64,000 bases of DNA from Arcobacter porcinus (GCF_004299785.2 NZ_CP036246.2:1364001-1428000), one strand, 5' to 3'. Positions 1-10,069 are shown, counted from the first letter of the stretch. Numbers and translations: made by a program. The notes: generated by a model from the sequence alone, not told the origin.

Positions 1-375
1 TTTTTTATAATCACCTAGTTCAATTTTTGGAGTTGTTGCAACTGAAATTTCAATTTCAATATCACCATTATCTTTTTTATCAAATTTAGTAATACTTGGT
101 TCTCCAACTAAATCACTATTTTTAACATCTAGCTCTTTTAATCCACCATTTAAAACTTCTCTAATAGCTTCACCCTGTGCATCTTCTTGTAACTTATCTG
201 CATATCTTTGTTTTACAACATTTACAGGAACTTTCCCTTTTCTAAAACCTTGAATATTCATTGTTTTTGCAGCTTCTTTTGCTACTTTATCAAGATTTTT
301 ATCTATTTGTTCTTTTTTTAATGTTGCAGTTATTTCGATATTTGCTTCATCTAATCTGTTTGTCTTAAATTCCAT
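1..375 (-). CDS. tig: Trigger factor, N-terminal part (runs off the window)
   Basis: The reverse strand from the ATG at 373-375 encodes about 125 residues before the window edge. They match the ribosome-binding N-terminal domain of trigger factor: the signature GFRKGKVP is readable near residue 45, followed by a typical alpha/beta domain. Trigger factor is the ribosome-bound chaperone and prolyl isomerase that receives nascent chains at the tunnel exit. A GGAG ribosome binding site lies 7 bases before the start. The PPIase and C-terminal domains are outside the window. Confidence 0.93.
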   Translation of the reverse strand, partial: MEFKTNRLDEANIEITATLKKEQIDKNLDKVAKEAAKTMNIQGFRKGKVPVNVVKQRYADKLQEDAQGEAIREVLNGGLKELDVKNSDLVGEPSITKFDKKDNGDIEIEISVATTPKIELGDYKK

Positions 376-474
376 TAAGTTTACTCCGAATTTCAAATTT
401 AGAGAATAGTTTATCTAAAAAACAATAAGTGTTTTATTAAAAGTTTTTATTTTATAAGTAATTGAGAAAGAAGA

Positions 475-1611
475 TTAATAATCTTTTGACTTTCTCATTT
501 GTAGCAGCTCTTTTTGTACAGAGATATTCACATTCTCATTTGCTTCAAAATTTAAAGCAAAATTTCTTCCATCATAATCAACAGAATTTAAAATAATTTT
601 TAAAGCTTCCAATCTTGATAGATGCTTATCATCACTCCTTACAATATGCCAAGGAGCACTTCTTGAACTAGTCCTTTTTAGCATCTCATATTTCTTCTCT
701 GAAAATTCATCCCATAAATCTTGAGCTTGCATATCAACTTCAGAGAATTTCCACTGTCTTAATGGGTCATTTACTCTTCTATCAAATCTTCTTTTTTGTT
801 CCTCTTTAGAAACAGAAAAATATAATTTAATTAGTATCATTCCTTGTCTTACTAAATCTTGTTCAAAATTTACAATATCTTCCATAAATATTTCATGTTC
901 TTCTTGTGTACAAAAACCAAAAACAGGTTCAACCATTGCTCTGTTGTACCAAGATCTATCAAATAATACTATCTCTCCACCTGTTGGAAAGTGTTCTACA
1001 TATCTTTGCATAAACCATTGATTTCTTTGTGTTTCTGTTGGTTTTCCAAGAGCCACTATCCTATAATGTTTATTATTCATATATCTAGTAATTCTTCTTA
1101 TTGCTCCACCTTTTCCAGAAGCATCTCTTCCTTCAAAGATAATAATCATTCTTTTATTTACTTTCTCAAGCCAATCTTGAAGTTTTATTAACTCAATTTG
1201 ATAAGGTTTTAAATCTTGAAGATCATATATTTTTTGAATACCATCAACTAAAATATCATGATTTAATTTCTTATAATCTTTTAAAATAGATTTTAAAAAA
1301 CTATTTTCATCTTTTAGTTTTTTTAATTCTTCATTAGAGCTCTTATTTGTAGTTTTTATTACAGGTTTTTTCTCTTCTTCTTTTGAATTTAAGTTATCAA
1401 CATTTTTCATAATACTAGTTCTAAAATTTTCTATTAAAACTATCGCATCTTTTAAAGTGATTTTATCTCTTTTTTCATATCCTAAAACTTTGACATATCT
1501 TTTTTTATCATATTGAAATCTTGCTATATATTTTTTTCCAAAAGTTGGATGTGGCTCTTTTGAAACATATAGTCCACTATGATTTGTTATATCAAAGTCA
1601 CTTAAAGTCAT
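475..1611 (-). CDS. ppk2: Polyphosphate kinase 2 family protein (long form)
   Basis: PPK2 enzymes transfer phosphate between polyphosphate and nucleotides, usually making GTP or ATP from polyP. The catalytic core is clear: Walker A GRDASGKGG around residues 161-169, FDRSWYNR around 217-224, and the VEPVFGFC lid segment after it. The first ~120 residues are an extra, charged N-terminal extension absent from the shorter paralogue next door. The start overlaps the stop of the upstream paralogue by 4 bases, so the two are translationally coupled and probably act together. Whether it favours ADP, GDP or AMP cannot be read from the sequence. Confidence 0.9.
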   Translation of the reverse strand: MTLSDFDITNHSGLYVSKEPHPTFGKKYIARFQYDKKRYVKVLGYEKRDKITLKDAIVLIENFRTSIMKNVDNLNSKEEEKKPVIKTTNKSSNEELKKLKDENSFLKSILKDYKKLNHDILVDGIQKIYDLQDLKPYQIELIKLQDWLEKVNKRMIIIFEGRDASGKGGAIRRITRYMNNKHYRIVALGKPTETQRNQWFMQRYVEHFPTGGEIVLFDRSWYNRAMVEPVFGFCTQEEHEIFMEDIVNFEQDLVRQGMILIKLYFSVSKEEQKRRFDRRVNDPLRQWKFSEVDMQAQDLWDEFSEKKYEMLKRTSSRSAPWHIVRSDDKHLSRLEALKIILNSVDYDGRNFALNFEANENVNISVQKELLQMRKSKDY

Positions 1612-2546
1612 CTATCTACCCTCGATATTTCATGACTTTGTTCCATATTTTCAATTTCAACTGCTCCACTTATGATAATATCTCTATCTATTTTGAAAAT
1701 ATCTTCTTTTGTCTTTTTATCATAATTAATTGTATTTAAAATATGTCTTATACAATTTATTCTAGCTCTTTTTTTATTATCACTTTTAACAATAGTCCAT
1801 GGAGAAACAGGAGTATGAGAAGCCATAAGCATAGAGTATTTTGCTACTGTATATTTATCCCAAACATTTTGTGCTTCTTTATCAATTGGTGATAACTTAT
1901 ACTGTTTTAAAGGGTCTTTTTCCCTTTTTTTAAATCTTTTCTCTTGCTCTTTTTTTGAAACTGAAAAATAAAATTTGAATAGAGTTATTCCAGATTCTAC
2001 AAGCATTTTTTCAAATAAAGGGACATCTTTTAAAAATTGTAAATGCTCCTCTTTTGTACAAAATCCCATAACTGGTTCAACTCCAGCTCTGTTATACCAA
2101 GATCTATCAAATAAAACCATCTCTCCTGCACTTGGAAGATGATTTGCATATCTTTGAAAATACCATTGAGTTCTTTCTTGATCATTTGGTTTCTCAAGAG
2201 CAACAACTCTAGCTCCCCTTGGATTCAAATGTTCTGTAACTCTTTTTATAGTTCCACCTTTTCCAGCTGCATCTCTTCCTTCAAAAATGATTAGAACTTT
2301 AAGCCCTTTCTCTTTTACAAAACTTTGGAGTTTTAATAACTCAATTTGTAATTTAGTAAGCTTTTTTTGATAATCTAATGTATCTTTTTTAACCCAAACC
2401 TGAACTTTAGTCTCTCCATCTTCAACTTTTTCTTTAAGATCTTTTTTTACTCTATTTTTGTTTTTACCATGTTCAATATCTTCTTCTGTATCTATTACAA
2501 TATCTTCTTCAAAAGTATGTTTTATAAGGCTTCTGTCATGTCCCAT
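1608..2546 (-). CDS. ppk2: Polyphosphate kinase 2 family protein (short form)
   Basis: This 312-residue PPK2 has Walker A GRDAAGKGG at about 90-98 and FDRSWYNRAGVEP from about 146, close to the family's usual length. It is a diverged paralogue of the gene that follows, with which it overlaps by 4 bases; the pair looks like one operon. The family uses polyphosphate as phosphate donor or acceptor for nucleotides. Two PPK2 copies in tandem may differ in direction or nucleotide preference, but that is inference. The acidic N-terminus (residues 1-45) has no recognised domain. Confidence 0.9.
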   Translation of the reverse strand: MGHDRSLIKHTFEEDIVIDTEEDIEHGKNKNRVKKDLKEKVEDGETKVQVWVKKDTLDYQKKLTKLQIELLKLQSFVKEKGLKVLIIFEGRDAAGKGGTIKRVTEHLNPRGARVVALEKPNDQERTQWYFQRYANHLPSAGEMVLFDRSWYNRAGVEPVMGFCTKEEHLQFLKDVPLFEKMLVESGITLFKFYFSVSKKEQEKRFKKREKDPLKQYKLSPIDKEAQNVWDKYTVAKYSMLMASHTPVSPWTIVKSDNKKRARINCIRHILNTINYDKKTKEDIFKIDRDIIISGAVEIENMEQSHEISRVDR

Positions 2547-2572
2547 CTTTGCTCCCTATATTTTTTTATTTC

Positions 2573-3721
2573 TTAAGATAATCTTGACGAATAATCATTA
2601 TATCCAAAGTTTTTTATTATTTTATAAAAATTTTCTTTAGTTTTTAAAACTATTGAAGGTAACTTTATTCCATTAAAAGTAGTTGTCTTAACCATCGTAT
2701 AATGTATCATATCTTCTAAAATAATTTTATCTCCAACTTCTAATGCTTTATCAAAAGAGTAATCACCAATGATATCTCCTGATAAACAAGTGTTTCCACC
2801 TAATCTATATGTATATTGTTTTTCATTTGCAACTCCACTATTTCTTATCATTGCACGATAAGGCATAGCCAAAGTGTCTGGCATATGTGCTTCTGCACTT
2901 GTATCAAGAATAGCTAAATTCATTCCATTTTCAAATACATCTAAAACTGTTGCAACTAAATATCCAGTTTGCCATCCAATAGCTTCTCCTGGTTCCATAT
3001 AAACTTCTAAATGTGGATATTTCGCTTTAAACTCTTTTAATAATCTAATCAATCCATCAACATCATAATCAGCTCTTGTAATATGATGTCCTCCACCAAA
3101 GTTTACCCATTTTAATTTTGAAAAATATTGTGAGAAATTCTCTTCAAATTTTTCTAATGCTCCTTTTAAAGCATCTACATTTTGTTCACAAAGAGCATGA
3201 AAATGTAATCCTTCTAAAACTTCAAGAACACTTTCATCAAAATTTGCTTTTGTAGTACCCATTCTTGAATATGGTGCACAAGGATTATATAAATCAACTT
3301 CTACACTCGAATATTCAGGATTTATTCTTAATCCCATTGATACTTTTCCAAAAGCTTTATCTTTAAATCTATTAATTTGATTTATTGAATTAAATACAAG
3401 ATGATTTGATAAAGAGATAATTTCGTCTATCTCTTCATCTTTAAAACCTGGACTATATGTATGAACTTCTAATCCAAATTCTTCTTTTGCCAATATTGCT
3501 TCATGAAGTCCTGATGCACAACAACCTTTTAAATACTTTTTACAAAGTTCAAAAGTTGAATGCATAGCAAAACCTTTTAATGCTAGAAGAATATTAACTC
3601 CTGTTTCATCTTGAACATATTTTAAAAGCTTTAAGTTTTTTTCTAAAAGTTCCTCTTCACAAACAAAAGCTGGGCTTGGTAACTCTTCAAAACTTTTAAC
3701 TATTTTATAATCTTTTTCCAT
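2573..3721 (-). CDS. nspC: Carboxynorspermidine decarboxylase
   Basis: A PLP-dependent alanine-racemase-fold decarboxylase of 382 residues. It removes CO2 from carboxy(nor)spermidine, the last step of the alternative polyamine pathway that Campylobacterota use to make spermidine or norspermidine. The probable PLP lysine is K49 in LALKGFAMHS. The glycine-rich GGGHH segment near 208-212 binds the phosphate, and a MEPGEAIGW motif follows near 243. It overlaps the upstream dehydrogenase gene by 1 base, the arrangement expected for the two consecutive enzymes. Confidence 0.92.
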   Translation of the reverse strand: MEKDYKIVKSFEELPSPAFVCEEELLEKNLKLLKYVQDETGVNILLALKGFAMHSTFELCKKYLKGCCASGLHEAILAKEEFGLEVHTYSPGFKDEEIDEIISLSNHLVFNSINQINRFKDKAFGKVSMGLRINPEYSSVEVDLYNPCAPYSRMGTTKANFDESVLEVLEGLHFHALCEQNVDALKGALEKFEENFSQYFSKLKWVNFGGGHHITRADYDVDGLIRLLKEFKAKYPHLEVYMEPGEAIGWQTGYLVATVLDVFENGMNLAILDTSAEAHMPDTLAMPYRAMIRNSGVANEKQYTYRLGGNTCLSGDIIGDYSFDKALEVGDKIILEDMIHYTMVKTTTFNGIKLPSIVLKTKENFYKIIKNFGYNDYSSRLS

Positions 3722-4923
3722 TATTTAGCATCTAACTCTAATATTTTCCAAGGTAATCCTTGAGTCATAAGTTCATCCATAAATGGTTGTGCATCAAACT
3801 CTTCTATATTAAATACACCTTTATCTTTCCATATCTCTTTATACAACATTTTTGAACCAATCATAGCTGGAACTCCTGTTGTATAACTTACAGCTTGAGC
3901 ACCTGTTTCTTTGTAACACTCTTGATGATCACAAATATTATAAATATAAACTTTTCTTGGTTTACCATCTTTAATACCTTCAATAATACAACCAATATTT
4001 GTTTTTCCAACTGTTCTTGGTCCAAGACTAGCTGGATCAGGAAGTAAAGTTTTCAAAAATTCAATTGGTATAATTTGTTGACCTTTGTGCTCTACTGGTT
4101 CAATTCCAAGCATTCCAACATTTTGAAGACAATTCATATGTTGAATATATGAATCACCAAATGTCATAAAGAATCTAATTCTTTTTAATCCTTTAATATT
4201 TTTTGATAATGATTCAAGCTCTTCGTGATATAGTAAATAAGAAGGTTTTACACCTATTTCTGGATAATGATGATCAACTCTTATTTCTAAAGGTTTTGTC
4301 TCTATCCATTTTCCATCTTCCCAATATCTTCCATTTGCAGAAACTTCTCTTAGATTAATCTCTGGATTAAAATTTGTAGCAAATGGGTATCCATGATCAC
4401 CAGCATTACAATCCATAATATCTATATAATGGATCTCATCAAAAAGTTTTTGTTGTGCATATGCACAAAATACTCCTGTAACTCCTGGATCAAAACCTGA
4501 ACCTAAAAGTGCCATAATTCCAGCATCTTTGAATTGTTTATCTCTTGCCCATTGCTCTTTATATTCAAATTTTGCTTCATCTGGATGTTCATAGTTTGCA
4601 GTATCTACATAATCAACTTTACATTTTGTACAAGCATCCATTATTGTAAGATCTTGATAAGGTAAAGCAACATTTAAAACTAGTTTTGGATTAACTTTTT
4701 CTATAAGTTTTACAAGTTCATCAACGCTATCTGCATCTACTTGTGCTGTTTCAATTTTTACACCTTGATTTTTTAAAATATATTCAGCTATTGCATCACA
4801 TTTGCTAAGAGTTCTAGAAGCCAATGTAATTTTTTCAAAAGTATCAATATTCATAGCACACTTAACAGTTGCAACTTGACTAACTCCACCAGCCCCAATT
4901 ATCAAAATCCCTTTTTTGCTCAT
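3721..4923 (-). CDS. Carboxynorspermidine synthase (saccharopine dehydrogenase-like)
   Basis: This 400-residue NAD(P)-dependent enzyme condenses a diamine with aspartate semialdehyde to give carboxy(nor)spermidine, the substrate of the decarboxylase encoded immediately downstream. The N-terminus is a Rossmann fold with the dinucleotide signature GAGGVSQVA at about 10-18, followed by the saccharopine-dehydrogenase-type catalytic domain (SGFDPGVTGVF around 142-152). The 1-base overlap with nspC makes a two-gene operon. The assignment rests on family resemblance plus this coupling; saccharopine dehydrogenase proper is less likely in this setting. Confidence 0.9.
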   Translation of the reverse strand: MSKKGILIIGAGGVSQVATVKCAMNIDTFEKITLASRTLSKCDAIAEYILKNQGVKIETAQVDADSVDELVKLIEKVNPKLVLNVALPYQDLTIMDACTKCKVDYVDTANYEHPDEAKFEYKEQWARDKQFKDAGIMALLGSGFDPGVTGVFCAYAQQKLFDEIHYIDIMDCNAGDHGYPFATNFNPEINLREVSANGRYWEDGKWIETKPLEIRVDHHYPEIGVKPSYLLYHEELESLSKNIKGLKRIRFFMTFGDSYIQHMNCLQNVGMLGIEPVEHKGQQIIPIEFLKTLLPDPASLGPRTVGKTNIGCIIEGIKDGKPRKVYIYNICDHQECYKETGAQAVSYTTGVPAMIGSKMLYKEIWKDKGVFNIEEFDAQPFMDELMTQGLPWKILELDAK

Positions 4924-5035
4924 TTTAATTCTCCAAAAAAATATAATATTGGCTATATTATATCTTAATTTTTATTTAATTATCTTTTTCTTTACTTTAT
5001 TGAATTTTTTAGATAAAATTCCAAACTCAATTCAT

Positions 5036-5436
5036 GGGGATGACTTGGTATCGATTAGAGTAGTGAGTTTTAGTTGCATGTCGGCCTGAACATGCCGTTA
5101 CGCGGTTCATTTTTTTTAGACGCAAACAATACAAATTACGCTCCAGCTTACGCAAAAGCTGCGTAAGTTTTAACAACTTATTGACTCGCCCAAAAGGCTT
5201 GAGTCTTCGGAGACTTGCACTATAGATGCTATCTATATAGATAAACGCAGGTTCACAACAGATAGCTTATTTTTTTGAAGATGATTTGGTCAAAAAAAGA
5301 AATTTTCAAATCTTAGCTTTATATTTGCTTTTGGAAGTTGAGTTGATATGAAGCGAAATTTTTCAACTTTGCTAAACATGTAGACGCTACTATGAACTAT
5401 TTTAAGACTGCGGTTCAATCCCGCACATCTCCACCA
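5036..5436 (+). ncRNA. ssrA: tmRNA (ssrA)
   Basis: The one-piece tmRNA starts GGGGATGACTTGG and ends in a tRNA-like T-arm (CGGTTCAATCCCG) and encoded CCACCA. The resume frame from 5122 reads ANNTNYAPAYAKAA followed by TAA, the family-typical tag ending in AA. It rescues stalled ribosomes and tags the nascent chain for proteolysis. A TAAAAT -10 box lies about 20 bp upstream. The 3' end is also the likely integration target of the adjacent integrase. Confidence 0.97.
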
Positions 5437-5601
5437 ATGCATATTATTAAGAATTCTAAAACCTTCTAAAAAGCCCGATAAAATCGAAACTTTATATTCT
5501 AAATCATTCTAACCAATTCTAATACTTTTTAATGACTTCTAAGATTTTTTACGGTATTCTTTACGGTATAGATAAATATATAAAAATGGATACCGTAAAA
5601 A
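5437..5601 (+). promoter_or_regulatory. Integrase arm-type repeats and promoter/operator behind tmRNA
   Basis: Between the tmRNA 3' end and the integrase are six copies of TTCTAA starting at 5454, 5464, 5497, 5507, 5517 and 5537, mostly spaced by multiples of 10 bp, that is one helical turn. They look like arm-type integrase binding sites of an att region. Closer to the gene, TTTACGGTAT occurs at 5548 and 5560 and its inverse ATACCGTAAA at 5590, covering the start region of int. That is consistent with autoregulation. The function of both sets is inferred from position and repetition only. Confidence 0.6.
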
Positions 5602-6909
5602 ATGCCAAAGATTGTAAAACCGTTAACTGACAAAGAAATTAAAAATGCAAAATATACTTCAAAAGAAGAATTTGCATTAAAAAAACAAGAATTTGAAAAA
5701 AATAAAAAATTAGAAAATTCTAATTCAACAGAAGAACCTAAACTTAATAATAAACTATCTGATGGTAAAGGGCTTTATTTACTCATAAAAGAAAATGGTA
5801 CAAAAGTTTTCCAATTTGACTTTACATATGAAAATAAAAGAAAAACAATGAGTTTTGGAACTTATCCAGATGTATCATTAGCAGAAGCTCGTTCTTTAAG
5901 AGAGAAGGCAAAGGAACTTTTAAAACAAAACATAAATCCTATTTTAGAAAAAAAATCTTCAATTAGCACTGATGATATTAATTCATTTAAAAACATATCT
6001 GAAAAATGGCTTCTAAGGATGAAAAATGAGTGGGTAGATAGTACTTATGTAAAAGTTATTAATGTACTTGAAAATCATGCCTACCCATATATAGGAAATA
6101 AATCTATAAAAGATATTACGAGAACAGATATTTTAAATATTATTGACAAGATGAATAAAAAAAATTTATTTGGAAGTGCAGAAAAGCTGATCTCTAATTT
6201 TAACAGAATTTATAAATTTGCAGTAACTTACAATTATGTTGAACATAATATTGTTGCGGATATAGATAAAAAGAATATTATTATATCTACTAGACACAAT
6301 CATTATCCAGCTATTATAAAAGAAGAAGATATAAAAGAATTAATAAGTGACATTAATTCTTTTGAAGATTTATTTAAAGCAGATTTTACAACTATAATAG
6401 CTTTAAAACTTGCTCCACTTGTAGCATTAAGACCTTACAATTTATGTTCACTGGAATGGAGTGAAATAAATTTTGAAAAAAGCTACTTAGATATATCTGG
6501 TAATAAAATGAAAACAAAAAAAGATTTTGTTTTACCATTATCGAAACAAGCTATTGATATTATAAAAGCTATTAAGCCATTTTCATATCACAAAAGTAAA
6601 TATGTATTCCCCTCGCCTACTTCTAATCTTAAAAATATTAATGATGCAACAATAAATCATGCATTGAAAAAACTTGGTTACAAAGATAGACACTGTACTC
6701 ATGGATTTAGAAGTACTTTTTCGACAATTTGCCACGAAAAAGTAAAAGAACATGGATTTAGTAGTGATATTATTGAATCTTGCTTAGCCCATGAAGAACA
6801 AAATCAAGTTAAAGCTTCATATAACAGAAGCTCTAAAATGAAATATTTTGAAGACAAACAAGAATTAATGCAGTGGTGGGCTGATTGGTTAGAGAATTTG
6901 ACAAAATAA
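5602..6909 (+). CDS. Tyrosine recombinase / integrase of P4 type
   Basis: A 435-residue integrase: N-terminal DUF4102-like arm-binding domain (KLSDGKGLYLLI from about 51, then FGTYPDVSLAEAR), a SAM-like core-binding domain, and a C-terminal catalytic domain with the first Arg in ALRPYNLCSLEW, the HGFR box, and a Tyr near the end in KASYNRSS. It lies directly behind ssrA in the same direction, the classic layout of islands that recombine into a tmRNA 3' end. Residues ~20-50 are a Lys/Glu-rich insertion between the usual first strand (LTDKEIKNAK) and KLSDG, longer than normal for the family. It converges on hsdR. Confidence 0.93.
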   Translation: MPKIVKPLTDKEIKNAKYTSKEEFALKKQEFEKNKKLENSNSTEEPKLNNKLSDGKGLYLLIKENGTKVFQFDFTYENKRKTMSFGTYPDVSLAEARSLREKAKELLKQNINPILEKKSSISTDDINSFKNISEKWLLRMKNEWVDSTYVKVINVLENHAYPYIGNKSIKDITRTDILNIIDKMNKKNLFGSAEKLISNFNRIYKFAVTYNYVEHNIVADIDKKNIIISTRHNHYPAIIKEEDIKELISDINSFEDLFKADFTTIIALKLAPLVALRPYNLCSLEWSEINFEKSYLDISGNKMKTKKDFVLPLSKQAIDIIKAIKPFSYHKSKYVFPSPTSNLKNINDATINHALKKLGYKDRHCTHGFRSTFSTICHEKVKEHGFSSDIIESCLAHEEQNQVKASYNRSSKMKYFEDKQELMQWWADWLENLTK

Positions 6910-6935
6910 TTTTGAATATTTTTTATAATATTTAA

Positions 6936-9764
6936 TCATTTCTCATAAAACTTATCAACAAACCCAACAATCTTATCCAATACTCTAGTTACTATCGTTT
7001 TTCTCTCTAGATATTTTGGAGTTACATTTAATGTTTTAGCAATATCACTTGGAAGTGGTTCTCTTTGTTCATAAATATAAGTATCAACTACTTTTTTTAG
7101 TTCATCTTTATTTAGATTTTCTTCATTTGCAATTTGTTCAAATGCTTTTATTTTTTCTTCATCCCAGAATTTTACAAACTCATCTTCAATATTTTCACTA
7201 TTATCTATTTTTACTAAATTTTCATTGATGAATTTTTCTATTAATTCTCTTTTACTTCTTAGTTGCGGATTATTATTTAGTAAGTTTGAAATCTCTTCTT
7301 TTTGTTTAGCTTTTTGCTCTTCATTTTCGCTTTCTTTAAATAAACCAAGAAGCTTTAAAATATATGTAACATTTATCTCATCTTTATGAATTAGCTCTAG
7401 TTCAAAGTCTACATCTTCTAAAATAGATACTTTTTCTTTATTTGGATTAACACTTGGTTTTAAATCAAGATATTTACTCATATAATCTTCAAACTCTTGC
7501 TCTAGTATCTTTAAATCATCCCATTTAAAATCACTAAAACCACCTAAAATATTCTTTACTCTTAATAACTCTCTAAATGCTTTTATAAATTCTAGTTTCT
7601 CTTCTTCGCTATACAAATCACTAACACTTGAAACTGTTGGAACAATTAGTTTTAAAGCATCATATTTCTCATTGAAAGTTTCTACATAACTCTCATATGG
7701 TTGCATTATAATTATCTCTTTTGCATCTTTGTTTGAGAAAAGTGCAATTGCATCATCAGTTGCTTGTTTTAAATTTCTAAAACAAACTATATTACCTTGA
7801 GATTTTAATTCATTTAATATTCTATTTGTTCTACTAAATGCTTGTATTAATCCATGATATTTTAAATTTTTATCAACATAAAGAGTATTTAGAGTTTTAC
7901 TATCAAATCCAGTTAAAAACATATTTACAACAAGTAAAATATCTATCTCTCTTTGTTTAACTCTTTTTGAAATATCGTTGTAGTAGTTATAAAAACTTTG
8001 AGAATCTTTTGTGGAGTATTTACATCCAAAGATTTTATTATAATCATCAATAAACTCATCTAGTTTTTCTCTAGAGTGTTTATTTATATGCTCTTCATCA
8101 ACATATGCACCATCAGCTTCTTCTAAATCAACTATTCCTGTTGCATCTTTATCATCTTCATTTGCACTATATGAAAAGATTGTTGCGATTTTTAAATTAT
8201 GGTTTTTGCTTTTAAATTGTTCATAATATTTTATAAGCATCTCAACTGAACTTACACACATCATAGCTGTAAACTCTTTTGAGTGAGTTTTTCTATCATG
8301 ATTAGCAATTATATAATCAACAATCTTTTCAATTCTATCACTACTTTCAAGAAGCTCTTTTTTATCAATATCTTCAACTGCAATATCAATATTTGTTACA
8401 CTATTCTCTTTTTGTTTATACTTTCCAATATACTCAACAGAGAATTTTAATACATTCTCATCACTAATAGCATCAGTAATTACATATTTATGTAAGCACT
8501 CATCAAATAGCTCTTTTGTGGTTCTTTTTCCAAGTGCATTTCCAGTTGCATTTTGTGCAAATATTGGAGTACCTGTAAATCCTATCATTTGGTTATTTGT
8601 AAAGAATTTTGTAATAGCTAAATGAGTTTCACCAAATTGGCTTCTATGACATTCATCAAAAATAAATACAATATTTTTATCTTTTACCATACTCATTTGC
8701 TCTAAATACTGTTTTTTTGAAATTGCAGTATTTAGTTTTTGAATAGTTGTAACAATTAGTTTTGTATCATCAGCAAACTGTTTTACAAGAGTTTTTGTAT
8801 TATCAGTTCCATCAACACTTCCATCACTAAAGCTATTAAACTCTTTTGTTGTTTGATAATCTAAATCTTTTCTATCTACAACAAATACTACTTTTTCAAC
8901 TTTTGGAAGTTTCATAAGTATTTGAGCTGTTTTAAAAGAAGTTAGAGTTTTTCCACTTCCAGTTGTATGCCAAATATATCCATTTTTATTTGTATCTCTA
9001 ACTCGCTCAATTATAGCTTCAACTGCCCAGAATTGATAAGGTCTTAGAACCATTAGGGATTTTGAAGCTTGTGCTAAAACGATATATTTACAAATCATTT
9101 TAGATAAGTGACATTTTTCTAGGAAATTTGTTGTAAATTCTTTTAAGCTATCAATTCTTTTATTGTTTTTATCACTCCAATAGAAAGTTTGTTTAAAATT
9201 CATAGATTCTAGTTTATTATTAGAGTAGTATTTTGTATTAACATTATTTGATATAACAAATAGTTGAATATAATTAAATAAAGCATTATTAGAGCTATAT
9301 GAGTGTCTTTTATATCTAAGTGTTTGATTAAATGCTTCTTTTAGTTCTAAGCCACTTCTTTTTAGCTCTATTTGGCATAAAGGAAGACCATTTATTAAAA
9401 TAGTTACATCATATCTATTTTTATACTTACCCTCAACACTTACTTGAGAAGTTACTTGAAATAGATTTTGGCACCAATGTTCAGAATCTAAAAATTCAAT
9501 ATATTTACTTGTTCCATCATCACAAAGTAAAACAAATTTATCTCGCAATATCTTTGCTTTTTCAAAAACATTTCCTTTATTTAAATGATTTAGAACTCTT
9601 TTAAATTCACTATCACTAATAGTTGTTTTATTATGCTTTTCAAGTTGAATTTTTAGATTATCTTCTAACTCTTTATCATCTTTAATAACAACTCTTTCAT
9701 ACCCTAAACTTTGGAGTTGTTTTAATAAGTTTTCTTCTAATAATGCTTCGCTTTGTGTGTTCAT
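6936..9764 (-). CDS. hsdR: Type I restriction enzyme R subunit
   Basis: HsdR translocates and cuts DNA within the HsdR2M2S1 complex. This 942-residue protein has an N-terminal PD-(D/E)XK nuclease (D119, E133, K135 in LPLCQIELKRSG). It is followed by an SF2 helicase with Walker A TTGSGKT around 267-273, DECH at 370-373, and later helicase motifs including SRTNR. The C-terminal helical region completes the family architecture, so the gene looks intact. It is the last gene of the hsd operon, separated from hsdS by three accessory genes, an arrangement known from Campylobacter hsd loci. Confidence 0.95.
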   Translation of the reverse strand: MNTQSEALLEENLLKQLQSLGYERVVIKDDKELEDNLKIQLEKHNKTTISDSEFKRVLNHLNKGNVFEKAKILRDKFVLLCDDGTSKYIEFLDSEHWCQNLFQVTSQVSVEGKYKNRYDVTILINGLPLCQIELKRSGLELKEAFNQTLRYKRHSYSSNNALFNYIQLFVISNNVNTKYYSNNKLESMNFKQTFYWSDKNNKRIDSLKEFTTNFLEKCHLSKMICKYIVLAQASKSLMVLRPYQFWAVEAIIERVRDTNKNGYIWHTTGSGKTLTSFKTAQILMKLPKVEKVVFVVDRKDLDYQTTKEFNSFSDGSVDGTDNTKTLVKQFADDTKLIVTTIQKLNTAISKKQYLEQMSMVKDKNIVFIFDECHRSQFGETHLAITKFFTNNQMIGFTGTPIFAQNATGNALGKRTTKELFDECLHKYVITDAISDENVLKFSVEYIGKYKQKENSVTNIDIAVEDIDKKELLESSDRIEKIVDYIIANHDRKTHSKEFTAMMCVSSVEMLIKYYEQFKSKNHNLKIATIFSYSANEDDKDATGIVDLEEADGAYVDEEHINKHSREKLDEFIDDYNKIFGCKYSTKDSQSFYNYYNDISKRVKQREIDILLVVNMFLTGFDSKTLNTLYVDKNLKYHGLIQAFSRTNRILNELKSQGNIVCFRNLKQATDDAIALFSNKDAKEIIIMQPYESYVETFNEKYDALKLIVPTVSSVSDLYSEEEKLEFIKAFRELLRVKNILGGFSDFKWDDLKILEQEFEDYMSKYLDLKPSVNPNKEKVSILEDVDFELELIHKDEINVTYILKLLGLFKESENEEQKAKQKEEISNLLNNNPQLRSKRELIEKFINENLVKIDNSENIEDEFVKFWDEEKIKAFEQIANEENLNKDELKKVVDTYIYEQREPLPSDIAKTLNVTPKYLERKTIVTRVLDKIVGFVDKFYEK

Positions 9765-9913
9765 TTTATTTCCTAAAAATTTATTTTTACCTAGTATTCA
9801 TCAATTTTATGTTACAATCAAATATTAAAAATTCCAAATTTGCTTAATATATAGCCTAAAGTTATTTTCTTTATACATAAGCTTAATTGGTGAAAATTAC
9901 TAAGGATTTTGTT

Positions 9914-10069
9914 ATGAAAAAAACTATTGCAAATACTAACAAACATTTTTCTAGTGCTTCTAAAAAAAAGAATATGATTGTAAATTCTGTTCATAGTTCC
10001 GCAAAAGTTGAGGGTTCTACAATCACAAAAAAAGAACTTAAAGAACACTATAAGCTTATTCATTCGTAA
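9914..10069 (+). CDS. Candidate Fic inhibitor (antitoxin) with SxxxEG motif
   Basis: A 51-residue ORF starting at ATG 9914 with AAGGA 7 bases upstream. Residues around 31-37 read HSSAKVEG, which fits the inhibitory helix (S/T)xxxE(G/N) of Fic antitoxins; in known cases the Glu blocks ATP gamma-phosphate placement in the Fic active site. It ends inside the 3' end of the Fic gene on the opposite strand, overlapping 14 bp tail-to-tail. Known class I antitoxins lie upstream of fic on the same strand, so this geometry is unusual. The remaining sequence is a basic short helical protein. Function is inferred from motif plus neighbour. Confidence 0.65.
   Translation: MKKTIANTNKHFSSASKKKNMIVNSVHSSAKVEGSTITKKELKEHYKLIHS

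Noticed and set aside
991-1191. Forward ORFs across the PPK2 genes and similar antisense frames elsewhere
   Set aside because: They are mirror frames of strongly supported genes, without ribosome binding sites or recognisable products.
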